Origin: an uncultured Erysipelotrichaceae bacterium
Lineage (GTDB): Bacteria; Bacillota_I; Bacilli_A; Erysipelotrichales; Erysipelotrichaceae
DNA: 44,815 bases
Assembly: GCA_902775735.1 (NCBI GenBank)
Contig: CACYNH010000020.1
Span: 1 to 44,815, forward strand
Direction: 5' to 3'
How positions within the stretch are numbered: position 1 is the first letter of the stretch; each line of letters begins with the position of its first letter. Positions 31,925-40,194 of this stretch are shown one piece after another. The notes below the pieces were generated by a model, which did not search any database, was not told the DNA's origin, and saw only the letters and a list, made by a program, of their open reading frames with translations. The position numbers and the translations under genes were made by a program.

Positions 31925-33850
31925 ATGGGAAAATTCACAGAAGATGCAACCAAGCTGCTCGAATACGTAGGCGGTAAGGAAAACATCAACGCCATCACAC
32001 ACTGCGTGACCAGAATGCGTTTCGTTCTGGCCGATCCTTCCAAAGCCAACATCAAGAAAATCGAATCACTTCCTTCCGCCAAGGGTACATTTACACAGGC
32101 GGGTCAGTTCCAGGTTATCATCGGCAACGAAGTAGCTGATTTCTACAAAGAATTCACTTCAATCGCCGGGATCGAAGGCGTTTCCAAGGACGCGGCCAAG
32201 AATGCGGCGAAAGATAATCAGACACCGCTTCAGAAGATCATGTCCAACATCGCCGAAATCTTCGCACCGTTAATTCCTGCCATCATCTGCGGCGGTCTTA
32301 TTCTCGGTTTCAGAAACATCCTCGAAACTGCGGTTGTCCTGCAGGACGGCACATTCCTCGCCGGTCTTGACAAGTTCCTGTGGATCATCGGTGAAGCGGT
32401 CTTCCACACAGGTATCCCTGTCGGTATCTGCTGGAGCGTCCAGAGAAAGATGGGCGGCACACCGATGCTCGGTATCGTCCTTGGTCTTACACTGATCTCC
32501 GGCCAGCTGGTCAACGCGTATGGCGTTCCGGGCATGGCTGCTGACGCATGGGCTCCCAACTATGTATGGAACTTCGGCTTCGCAAGCTTCCGCATGATCG
32601 GCTACCAGGCACAGGTCATTCCTGCAATCCTGGCTGCCTTCACACTTGCTTACCTTGAAAGATTCTTCAAGAAGATCGTTCCGCAGGTTCTGCAGATGAT
32701 TCTGGTTCCGTTCTGCTCACTGCTGCTCGCGGTTATGGCTGCTCACTTCGTTCTCGGTCCGATCGGCTGGAAGGTCGGTGAATGGGTCTCCGCGTTCGTC
32801 ATGGCAGGTATCTCCGGAAAATTCAGAGTTCTTTTCGGCGCAGTCTTCGGCTTCTTCTACGCACCGTTAGTCATCACAGGTCTGCACCACATGTCCAACG
32901 CGATCGACCTGCAGCTGATCAACTCCACCGGCGGCACAATGCTGTGGCCGATGATCGCTCTCTCCAATATCGCCCAGGGTTCCGCAGTTGCCGGTATGTC
33001 CTATCTGCAGAAGAAGAACGCGAAAGCACAGGAAGTCAACATTCCTTCCATGATCTCATGCTGGCTCGGTGTCACTGAACCCGCAATGTTCGGTATCAAC
33101 CTGAAATACCAGTGGCCGTTCTACTGCGCAATGATCGGCTCCTGCATCGCTGCAGTCATCTCCACAATGTTCTCCGTCACAGCCGCATCCATCGGCGTCG
33201 GCGGTCTGCCGGGCATCATCTCCATCTTCCCGAAGTACATGGTCATCTTCGCTCTGGCAATGCTGGTGGCTCTGGTTGTTCCGTTCGTGCTGACAGTCAT
33301 GATCGGCAGAACAAAGATCAACCCGGCAACAGGCGACCTCTATGAAAACGACGCTGAAGAGGAAGAAGAACCCGTCAAGGCAGCTTCCTTCACAGACGCA
33401 CAGATCAACGAAACATTCGCGGCTCCCGTCAGGGGCAGAGTGATGCCTGTCTCTGAAGTTGAAGATCAGGTCTTCGCTTCCAAGGCTATGGGCGACGGCA
33501 TCGCCATCGATCCGGCTGAAGGCAAGATCTACGCACCGTTCTCCGGTGAAATCACAGTCGCATTCCCGACCGGCCACGCGTATGGCATCAAAGCCGCAAA
33601 CGGCAAAGAAGTTCTCATCCACATCGGCATGGATACAGTAGAATTAAATGGCAAGGGCTTCACACCCCATGTCAAACAGGGCGACATTGTAAAGCAGGGC
33701 GATCTGCTCACTGACGTTGACCTGGACTACATCAGAAGCCAGGGCAAGCCGGTCGTCACACCCGTCATCTTCACCGATGGCACTCCGGTTGAAGTTCTTA
33801 AGACAGGCGATGTCGCCGCATGTGAAAAAGACATTATCAGATTAGGTTAA
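31925..33850 (+). CDS. treP: PTS trehalose transporter, fused EIIBCA
   Basis: The protein imports trehalose and phosphorylates it to trehalose-6-phosphate. Its 641 residues comprise an EIIB domain (phospho-accepting Cys27 in THCVTRMRF), a membrane EIIC domain (about 105-465, with FAPLIPAIICGGLILG and the GVTEPAMFGIN loop), and a C-terminal EIIA domain of the glucose type (about 490-641, active His in VLIHIGMDTVEL). With EIIA fused it needs only HPr and enzyme I. GAGGAGG precedes the ATG. treA follows after 13 bases. Confidence 0.93.
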   Translation: MGKFTEDATKLLEYVGGKENINAITHCVTRMRFVLADPSKANIKKIESLPSAKGTFTQAGQFQVIIGNEVADFYKEFTSIAGIEGVSKDAAKNAAKDNQTPLQKIMSNIAEIFAPLIPAIICGGLILGFRNILETAVVLQDGTFLAGLDKFLWIIGEAVFHTGIPVGICWSVQRKMGGTPMLGIVLGLTLISGQLVNAYGVPGMAADAWAPNYVWNFGFASFRMIGYQAQVIPAILAAFTLAYLERFFKKIVPQVLQMILVPFCSLLLAVMAAHFVLGPIGWKVGEWVSAFVMAGISGKFRVLFGAVFGFFYAPLVITGLHHMSNAIDLQLINSTGGTMLWPMIALSNIAQGSAVAGMSYLQKKNAKAQEVNIPSMISCWLGVTEPAMFGINLKYQWPFYCAMIGSCIAAVISTMFSVTAASIGVGGLPGIISIFPKYMVIFALAMLVALVVPFVLTVMIGRTKINPATGDLYENDAEEEEEPVKAASFTDAQINETFAAPVRGRVMPVSEVEDQVFASKAMGDGIAIDPAEGKIYAPFSGEITVAFPTGHAYGIKAANGKEVLIHIGMDTVELNGKGFTPHVKQGDIVKQGDLLTDVDLDYIRSQGKPVVTPVIFTDGTPVEVLKTGDVAACEKDIIRLG

Positions 33851-33863
33851 TCAGGAGGACCAT

Positions 33864-35507
33864 ATGGGTTTCAGGGACAAGGTAGTTTATCAGATATATC
33901 CAAAGTCATTTCAGGATTCCAATTCAGATGGTTGGGGAGATATCCAGGGAATCATTTCCCGGCTCGACTATCTTCAGAAACTCGGAATCAACTATATCTG
34001 GTTCAATCCGATGATCGTGTCACCGCAGCGTGACAACGGCTACGATGTGGCCGACTACAGGAATTTCGACCCACGCTATGGAACGATGGAGGACTTCGAG
34101 GAACTCAGCAGAGAAGCGGCAAAGCGCGGCATCGGCTTAATGTTCGACATGGTCTTCAATCACACATCCACTGAGCATGAATGGTTCAAAAAAGCCATGG
34201 CGGGGGATGAAAAATACAAGAAGTACTACATCTTCAGAAAAGGAAAGGGACCCGGCGTCCCGCCGAACAACTGGCAGTCCAAGTTTGCCGGACCGGCCTG
34301 GGAATATGTTGAGAAATATGATGAATGGTATCTCCATTTATTCGATGTCACCCAGGCTGATCTGGACTGGACAAATCCCGAAGTAAGACAGGAATGCGCC
34401 GATATCGTGAATTACTGGATCTCCAAAGGAGTCCACGGCTTCCGCTTCGACGTCATCAACCTGATCTCCAAGGCTTCCTTTGAAGACGATCCCAACAACT
34501 ACGACGGCAGGCAGTTCTATACCGACGGTCCGAGAGAACATGAATATCTGCAGGAGCTCAACCGGAACAGCTTCGGTCAGGATCCTGAACATCTCACTGT
34601 CGGTGAAATGAGCTCGACAACGATCGATAACTGCGTGCGCTACGCAAACTGCGACGGCAGAGAACTCGATATGGTCTTCAGCTTCCATCACCTCAAGGTT
34701 GACTATAAGAACCAGATGAAGTGGGAACTGCAGCCGATGGACTTCATGAGACTGAAGGAACTCTTTGTTCAGTGGCAGGTGGGCATGCAGGAGGCAGACG
34801 CCTGGAACGCTCTGTTCTGGAACTGCCATGATCAGCCAAGATCCATATCCAGATTCGGCAACGACAAAGAATACCGCAAGGAAAGCGGCAAGATGCTGGC
34901 GACAGCCCTGCACATGATGAGAGGCACGCCTTACATCTACCAGGGTGAGGAAATCGGCATGCCCAACGCTTACTTCACGGACATTTCCCAGTATGTCGAT
35001 GTCGAAAGCACAAACATCTTCAAAGTTCTTAAGGAACAGGGAAAGAGTGAAGAGGAAATCTATCACATCCTGCAGGAAAGATCCCGCGACAATGCCCGTA
35101 CCCCGATGCAGTGGGATGACAGTCCCAACGCCGGCTTCACGGACGGAACGCCATGGATCCAGGCTGCCGGCAGCTATAAGACAGTCAATGTGAAGGGCAC
35201 TCTTGAAGATCCGGATTCCATCTTCGTTCACTATCAGAAACTGATCGAAATGAGAAAGACACTTCCGGTTGTGCAGGAAGGCATCTATGTGCCGATGCTG
35301 GAGGATCATCCCAAGGTCTACGCCTATGAGCGCAGGACAGAGGATGACAGCCTGATTGTTATAAACAACTTCTTCGCGGAAGAAACGGAAGTGGATGTGA
35401 ATCTGGAAGGATATGAGGTATATCTCTCCAACTACGCCGATACAAAAACAGACAGTCATCTGGTTCTGAGACCTTATGAGTCTGTCATCTTCCGGAAAAA
35501 AGCTTAA
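33864..35507 (+). CDS. treA: Alpha,alpha-phosphotrehalase (GH13)
   Basis: The enzyme hydrolyses trehalose-6-phosphate to glucose and glucose-6-phosphate in the cytoplasm. The 547-residue GH13 protein begins VVYQIYPKSFQDSN, and has the nucleophile Asp in GFRFDVINL, the acid Glu in TVGEMSST and the third Asp in NCHDQPR. The call of phosphotrehalase rather than oligo-1,6-glucosidase rests on its place after treP and treR. CAGGAGGA gives the start. Confidence 0.92.
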   Translation: MGFRDKVVYQIYPKSFQDSNSDGWGDIQGIISRLDYLQKLGINYIWFNPMIVSPQRDNGYDVADYRNFDPRYGTMEDFEELSREAAKRGIGLMFDMVFNHTSTEHEWFKKAMAGDEKYKKYYIFRKGKGPGVPPNNWQSKFAGPAWEYVEKYDEWYLHLFDVTQADLDWTNPEVRQECADIVNYWISKGVHGFRFDVINLISKASFEDDPNNYDGRQFYTDGPREHEYLQELNRNSFGQDPEHLTVGEMSSTTIDNCVRYANCDGRELDMVFSFHHLKVDYKNQMKWELQPMDFMRLKELFVQWQVGMQEADAWNALFWNCHDQPRSISRFGNDKEYRKESGKMLATALHMMRGTPYIYQGEEIGMPNAYFTDISQYVDVESTNIFKVLKEQGKSEEEIYHILQERSRDNARTPMQWDDSPNAGFTDGTPWIQAAGSYKTVNVKGTLEDPDSIFVHYQKLIEMRKTLPVVQEGIYVPMLEDHPKVYAYERRTEDDSLIVINNFFAEETEVDVNLEGYEVYLSNYADTKTDSHLVLRPYESVIFRKKA

Positions 35508-35518
35508 GAGATCTGCGG

Positions 35519-35546
35519 GCGGAACCTTCGGGTTCCGCTCTTTTTA
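35519..35546 (+). terminator. Intrinsic terminator of treP-treA
   Basis: GCGGAACC (35519-35526) pairs with GGTTCCGC (35531-35538) around a stable TTCG tetraloop, followed by TCTTTTT. Confidence 0.93.
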
Positions 35547-35586
35547 TGGATGTAAGAAAAACAGAAATTTTCATTGATCATTTCGT

Positions 35587-35614
35587 TTGACACCTGTGAT
35601 GCAGAGCGTATCAT
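35587..35614 (+). promoter_or_regulatory. Promoter of the anaerobic ribonucleotide reductase operon
   Basis: A perfect TTGACA (35587-35592) and TATCAT (35609-35614) are 16 bases apart. The predicted start is near 35621, about 50 bases before the first gene. Confidence 0.65.
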
Positions 35615-35622
35615 ATAAAATG

Positions 35623-35635
35623 TACAAAATTTGTA
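35623..35635 (+). promoter_or_regulatory. Perfect palindrome at the operon's transcription start, candidate MarR-domain operator
   Basis: TACAAAATTTGTA is fully symmetrical around its central A and lies directly after the -10 box. MarR-family proteins bind such palindromes, usually at their own promoter. It does not resemble an NrdR box. Confidence 0.55.
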
Positions 35636-35671
35636 GGAAATCCAACTTTCCGATCATCCGGAGGAATTACC

Positions 35672-36820
35672 ATGGCAGATCAGAGCACATTTCTCTTGAA
35701 TCTTTCCGTTCTTTACAGAAACACACAGAAGTACTTTGACCGGGCCCTGGTGCCGTATGATATCGGCAGCGGACAGCTGATCTTCCTTCTGTACATCAAT
35801 GAGAACGAAGGCATCACAATGCAGGAGCTGACTTCACTTTCGGAAGTGGACAAAGGAACCACAACCAAAAGCATCCAGCGCCTCATTGACCAGGGCTACA
35901 TTCAGTCCAGAACCGATGAAAAGGACCACCGTGTCAAGCGGCTTTACACAACCGAGAAAGCGGCCGGCATTATGCCTGTTGTCTATGAATTCCGCAACCG
36001 GATGCGCACCATCCTGGCGGAAGGCGTCGACTTCAGAAGCTTTGAGCAGATGCTCAGCCAGGTGACGGACAATGCCAGAGAGAAGCTTTTAAAGGAAAAT
36101 GAGCTGCCTGAGCTCAAGATCGGCGGCATGCAGAAAATGACGCTGCTCGATTATCCGGGCAAAGCGGCCTGCACAATCTTCCTTTCCGGCTGCAACTTCA
36201 AGTGTCCGTTCTGCCACAACCGCGATCTGGTCTTCATTCCGGAAGGCTATGAATTCTTCGAAGTCAGTGAAGTGCTTGCCTATCTTGAGAAAAGAAAGGG
36301 TATACTGGACGGTGTCTGCATTTCCGGCGGCGAACCGCTTCTGCAGGAAAACCTGCAGCTGCTGATTGAAAAGATCAGGGAACTTGGCTACCAGGTCAAG
36401 CTGGACACCAACGGCGGCTATCCGCAGCGGTTAAAGAATGTCGTGGAAAAAGGTCTGGTCGACTATGTGGCGATGGACGTCAAAAACAGTCCGGAAAAAT
36501 ACGCCCAGACACTGGGCATGAATCCGGAAGCCTTCAATCTTGAACCGATTAAGGAGTCAATGGAATTCCTCAAATCATGCGGCATTGAGCATGAATTCAG
36601 AACGACAGTCGTCAGGGAACTGCACACAGCCGAAGACCTTAAGGCAATCGGCGAATGGCTCGGTCCGGACGAAACATACTATCTGCAGCAGTTTATGGAT
36701 GCAGGCAATGTGATTCAGAGCGGTTTCACCGCTTATACAAAAGAGGAGATGGAAGAACTCAGGGACGCGGTTGCGCCGCTTGTTCCTTCCGTCACACTCA
36801 GAGGGGTAAAAGAGGGGTAG
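35672..36820 (+). CDS. nrdG: MarR-family regulator fused to a radical-SAM NrdG-type activase
   Basis: The 382 residues fall into two parts. Residues 1-145 are a MarR-type winged helix (SGQLIFLLYINENEGITMQEL, then VDKGTTTKSIQRLIDQGYI and the wing SRTDEKDHRVKRLYTT). From about 148 the sequence is a radical-SAM activase: KIGGMQKMTLLDYPGKAACT, the cluster motif C174-xxx-C178-xx-C181 (SGCNFKCPFCHN) and SGGEPLLQ for SAM binding. The activase would make the glycyl radical on NrdD, encoded next, four bases downstream. The join is in one unbroken frame, and there is no ribosome site for a separate activase start. GGAGGA precedes the ATG. Confidence 0.9.
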   Translation: MADQSTFLLNLSVLYRNTQKYFDRALVPYDIGSGQLIFLLYINENEGITMQELTSLSEVDKGTTTKSIQRLIDQGYIQSRTDEKDHRVKRLYTTEKAAGIMPVVYEFRNRMRTILAEGVDFRSFEQMLSQVTDNAREKLLKENELPELKIGGMQKMTLLDYPGKAACTIFLSGCNFKCPFCHNRDLVFIPEGYEFFEVSEVLAYLEKRKGILDGVCISGGEPLLQENLQLLIEKIRELGYQVKLDTNGGYPQRLKNVVEKGLVDYVAMDVKNSPEKYAQTLGMNPEAFNLEPIKESMEFLKSCGIEHEFRTTVVRELHTAEDLKAIGEWLGPDETYYLQQFMDAGNVIQSGFTAYTKEEMEELRDAVAPLVPSVTLRGVKEG

Positions 36821-36824
36821 AAAT

Positions 36825-39233
36825 ATGTACAAGGTTAGAAAAAGAGACGGCAAGCTTGCCGAATTTGATCTGAAGAAAATCAGTGAAGCGATCAAGAAGG
36901 CGTTCGACGCCTGCGGCAGAAGATATACAGACAACATCATTGATCTGATCGCGTTAAGAGTCACCAGCGACTTTGAGCCGAAAGTGGCGGACGGCGTCAT
37001 CGACGTCGAGTCCATCCAGGACAGCGCTGAAAAGGTTCTCTCCGAGACCGGCTATTCCGATGTCGCCAAGGCTTACATCCTTTACCGTAAGCAGAGAGAA
37101 AACATCAGAAACATCAACGCGACAACCCTTGACTACAAGATGCTTGTCGACAACTATCTCAGAGCCCTTGACTGGAGAGTCAAGGAAAACAGCACCGTCA
37201 CTTATTCTGTCGGCGGTCTGATTCTTTCCAACTCCGGCGCGATCACTGCCAACTACTGGCTCTCTGAAGTTTATGATGAGGAAATCGCCAACGCCCACAG
37301 ATCCGGCGATATCCACATCCATGACCTTTCCATGTTAACCGGCTATTGCGCCGGCTGGTCGCTGAAGCAGCTGATCCAGGAAGGCCTTGGCGGCATTCCG
37401 GGCAAGATCACTTCTGCTCCGGCAAAGCATCTGAGCACACTGTGCAACCAGATGGTCAACTTCCTTGGCATCATGCAGAATGAATGGGCAGGCGCCCAGG
37501 CGTTCTCCAGCTTCGATACCTATCTGGCTCCGTTTGTCAAAGCGGACAACCTGACATACAGCGAAGTCAAGCAGTGCATCCAGTCCTTCATCTACGGCGT
37601 CAACACACCGAGCAGATGGGGCACCCAGGCACCGTTCACCAACGTTACCCTGGATTGGACAGTTCCCAATGACCTGGCAAACCTGAACGCCATTGTCGGC
37701 GGCAAGGAAATGGACTTCCAGTACAAAGACTGCAAGAAGGAAATGGACATGGTCAACCGCGCCTTCATTGAAACTATGATCGAAGGCGACGCCAACGGCC
37801 GAGGCTTCCAGTATCCGATCCCTACTTATTCCATCACAAAGGACTTCGACTGGTCCGAATCCGAAAACAACAAACTCCTCTTTGAAATGACAGCGAAGTA
37901 CGGCACACCGTATTTCTCCAACTATATCAACAGCGACATGGAACCCAGCGACGTCAGAAGTATGTGCTGCCGTCTGAGACTGGACCTCAGAGAACTGAGA
38001 AAGAAGAGCGGCGGCTTCTTCGGCTCCGGCGAAAGCACCGGTTCCGTCGGCGTTGTCACCATCAACCTGCCGAGAATCGCCTATCTTGCCAAGAGTGAAG
38101 AAGACTTCTTCAAGAGACTTGACAAGATCATGGACCTCTCCGCCCGTTCACTGAAGACAAAGCGCCAGGTTATTACCCAGCTGCTCGATGCCGGTCTCTA
38201 TCCTTATACAAAGAGATACCTCGGCACATTCAACAACCACTTCTCCACCATCGGCCTTGTCGGTATGAATGAAACAGGTCTCAACGCCAGCTGGCTCAGA
38301 GCTGACCTGACTCATAAAGAAACACAGGACTTCGCTGTCCGTGTTCTCAACCACATGAGAGAAAGACTGTCCGACTATCAGGAAAAGTACGGCGATCTCT
38401 ACAACCTTGAAGCGACTCCCGCCGAAAGCACATCCTACCGTCTGGCCAAGCATGATCAGGAAAAGTATCCTGACATCATCACCGCCAACATGGCAGGCAC
38501 ACCGTACTATACAAACAGCTCCCATCTGCCGGTCGGCTACACCGACGATATCTTCAGCGCCCTGGATGTTCAGGACCAGCTGCAGACACTCTATACTTCC
38601 GGTACTGTCTTCCACGCTTTCCTGGGCGAAAGACTCACCGACTGGAAGTCAGCGGCAACACTGGTCAGAAAGATCGCGGAAAACTACAAGCTGCCGTATT
38701 ACACCATGAGCCCGACATATTCCGTCTGTAAGTATGACGGCTATATTGCCGGCGAAGTCTGGAAGTGCCCGAAGTGCGGCGCTGATACGGAAGTCTATTC
38801 CCGCATCACCGGCTACTACCGTCCGGTCAAGAACTGGAACGCCGGCAAATCACAGGAATTCAAGGACAGAAGAACCTACCGTGTCGAAGGTCTTGCGTCC
38901 AGATCTGTCGCTGATTTCCGTGAAGAAGAAAGAACACCGGTCACTGTGGAACAGACAGTCAACGATAACGCTCCGGTAAAAGAAGAAGTCGCTCCTTCTG
39001 AAAACAGCGGCATCATCCTCTTCAAGACACCGACATGCCCCAACTGCAAAGCTGCCATCGCGCTGCTTGACAAGGCAGGGGTTGAATACACAGTTCTCAA
39101 CGCCAATGAAGAAGCTGACCTTGTCAACAAGTTCGGCATCAAACAGGCTCCGACTCTCGTCGTGCCCAGTGCCGATGGTTTTGAAAAATACCGCGGCGTT
39201 TCCGATATCAAAGGCTGGCTGTCCAGGAGCTGA
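36825..39233 (+). CDS. nrdD: Anaerobic (class III) ribonucleoside-triphosphate reductase with C-terminal glutaredoxin-like domain
   Basis: NrdD reduces ribonucleotides to deoxyribonucleotides without oxygen, using a glycyl radical. The 802-residue protein has an N-terminal ATP-cone (about 1-90, KRDGKLAEFDLKKISEAIKK), the reductase barrel with GSVGVVTINLPR, a zinc region (SVCKYDGY then CPKC) and the glycyl radical site in RITGYYRPV (G663). After a charged linker (about 695-725) comes a glutaredoxin-like domain (about 727-802) with redox motif C738-P-N-C741 and a cis-proline-like KQAPTLVV. This makes it longer than usual NrdD and suggests a built-in electron donor. AGGGG lies upstream; trxB-like gene follows. 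Confidence 0.95.
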   Translation: MYKVRKRDGKLAEFDLKKISEAIKKAFDACGRRYTDNIIDLIALRVTSDFEPKVADGVIDVESIQDSAEKVLSETGYSDVAKAYILYRKQRENIRNINATTLDYKMLVDNYLRALDWRVKENSTVTYSVGGLILSNSGAITANYWLSEVYDEEIANAHRSGDIHIHDLSMLTGYCAGWSLKQLIQEGLGGIPGKITSAPAKHLSTLCNQMVNFLGIMQNEWAGAQAFSSFDTYLAPFVKADNLTYSEVKQCIQSFIYGVNTPSRWGTQAPFTNVTLDWTVPNDLANLNAIVGGKEMDFQYKDCKKEMDMVNRAFIETMIEGDANGRGFQYPIPTYSITKDFDWSESENNKLLFEMTAKYGTPYFSNYINSDMEPSDVRSMCCRLRLDLRELRKKSGGFFGSGESTGSVGVVTINLPRIAYLAKSEEDFFKRLDKIMDLSARSLKTKRQVITQLLDAGLYPYTKRYLGTFNNHFSTIGLVGMNETGLNASWLRADLTHKETQDFAVRVLNHMRERLSDYQEKYGDLYNLEATPAESTSYRLAKHDQEKYPDIITANMAGTPYYTNSSHLPVGYTDDIFSALDVQDQLQTLYTSGTVFHAFLGERLTDWKSAATLVRKIAENYKLPYYTMSPTYSVCKYDGYIAGEVWKCPKCGADTEVYSRITGYYRPVKNWNAGKSQEFKDRRTYRVEGLASRSVADFREEERTPVTVEQTVNDNAPVKEEVAPSENSGIILFKTPTCPNCKAAIALLDKAGVEYTVLNANEEADLVNKFGIKQAPTLVVPSADGFEKYRGVSDIKGWLSRS

Positions 39234-39236
39234 TGA

Positions 39237-40154
39237 ATGGCAGTTTATGATGTGATCATTGCCGGCGGCGGCCCTGCCGGCATGACTGCCGCGCTGTATG
39301 CGCTAAGAAACGGCAAGTCAGTCCTGATCATCGAAAAAGAAGGATTCGGCGGCCAGATCACCCACTCGCCGAGAGTTGAAAACTATCCCGGAACCCTTTC
39401 CATGAGCGGCAATGAATTCGCGGACAAACTCTTCGATCAGATCATTGCCCAGGGCGCTGACTTTGAAATCGAAACAGTCGCTTCCGTTGAATGCGATGGC
39501 GATCTGAGAATTGTCAGAACCGAAGAAGGCACCTCCCATACAGGAAAGACAGTCATTCTGGCGACCGGCGTCAAACACCGCATGCTGGGGCTGGAAAACG
39601 AAGAGGACCTGGTCGGGGAAGGAATCTCCTATTGCGCGGTATGCGACGGCGATTTCTATACAGGAAAAACAGTCTGCGTCGCCGGCGGCGGCAACTCCGC
39701 CCTGCAGGAAGCGATCCTTCTTGCGGACAAGTGCAAAGAAGTGATCATGTTACAGGACTTACCGGTATTCACCGGTGAAGCAAGACTGCAGGATGTCCTG
39801 TTTGCCAAAGACAACGTCAGATCCTTCACCAATGTGAAGATCACAGAACTGCGTACGGACGACGGTGAGTTCAAAGGCGTGAGTGTTGAAGACAGAACAA
39901 GCGGGACATCACAGACAATCGACTGTGACGGTCTGTTTGTGGCAATCGGCCTGATTCCCGAAAACGAAGGGTTTAAGGATCTCGCCGATCTCAACAGCTA
40001 TGGATACTTCGATTCAGACGAGCAGTGCACAACAAAAACACCCGGCGTCTTTGTGGCGGGTGACTGCAGATCAAAACAGATCCGTCAGCTTACAACAGCG
40101 GCAGCGGACGGCGCCGTCGCGGCACTTGCGGCATGCAGGTATATCAATCAGTGA
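39237..40154 (+). CDS. Thioredoxin-reductase-like FAD oxidoreductase lacking the NADPH signature
   Basis: The 305-residue flavoprotein has the FAD motif IIAGGGPAGMTAALYA, ATG motif ILATGVKH, the redox pair C133-A-V-C136 and the C-terminal FAD motif GVFVAGDCRS. The second nucleotide-binding domain has AGGGNSALQEA, but the HRRxxxR segment that recognises the NADPH phosphate is replaced by LQDLPVFTGEARL. It may therefore use another donor such as ferredoxin or NADH, as known for ferredoxin-dependent and other atypical thioredoxin reductases. Its place three bases after nrdD suggests that it reduces the NrdD glutaredoxin-like domain. AGGAG gives the start. Confidence 0.88.
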   Translation: MAVYDVIIAGGGPAGMTAALYALRNGKSVLIIEKEGFGGQITHSPRVENYPGTLSMSGNEFADKLFDQIIAQGADFEIETVASVECDGDLRIVRTEEGTSHTGKTVILATGVKHRMLGLENEEDLVGEGISYCAVCDGDFYTGKTVCVAGGGNSALQEAILLADKCKEVIMLQDLPVFTGEARLQDVLFAKDNVRSFTNVKITELRTDDGEFKGVSVEDRTSGTSQTIDCDGLFVAIGLIPENEGFKDLADLNSYGYFDSDEQCTTKTPGVFVAGDCRSKQIRQLTTAAADGAVAALAACRYINQ

Positions 40155-40165
40155 AATCAGTAAAC

Positions 40166-40190
40166 ACGGCAGGCCATTGTGACCTGCCGT
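40166..40190. terminator. Terminator between the nrd operon and the convergent EEP gene
   Basis: ACGGCAGG (40166-40173) is perfectly complementary to CCTGCCGT (40183-40190), followed by TTCTTC. It lies between converging genes. Confidence 0.75.
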
Positions 40191-40194
40191 TTCT

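Noticed and set aside
34338..35459. 373-codon open frame antisense to treA
   Set aside because: A shadow of treA, which has all catalytic residues and a strong ribosome site.
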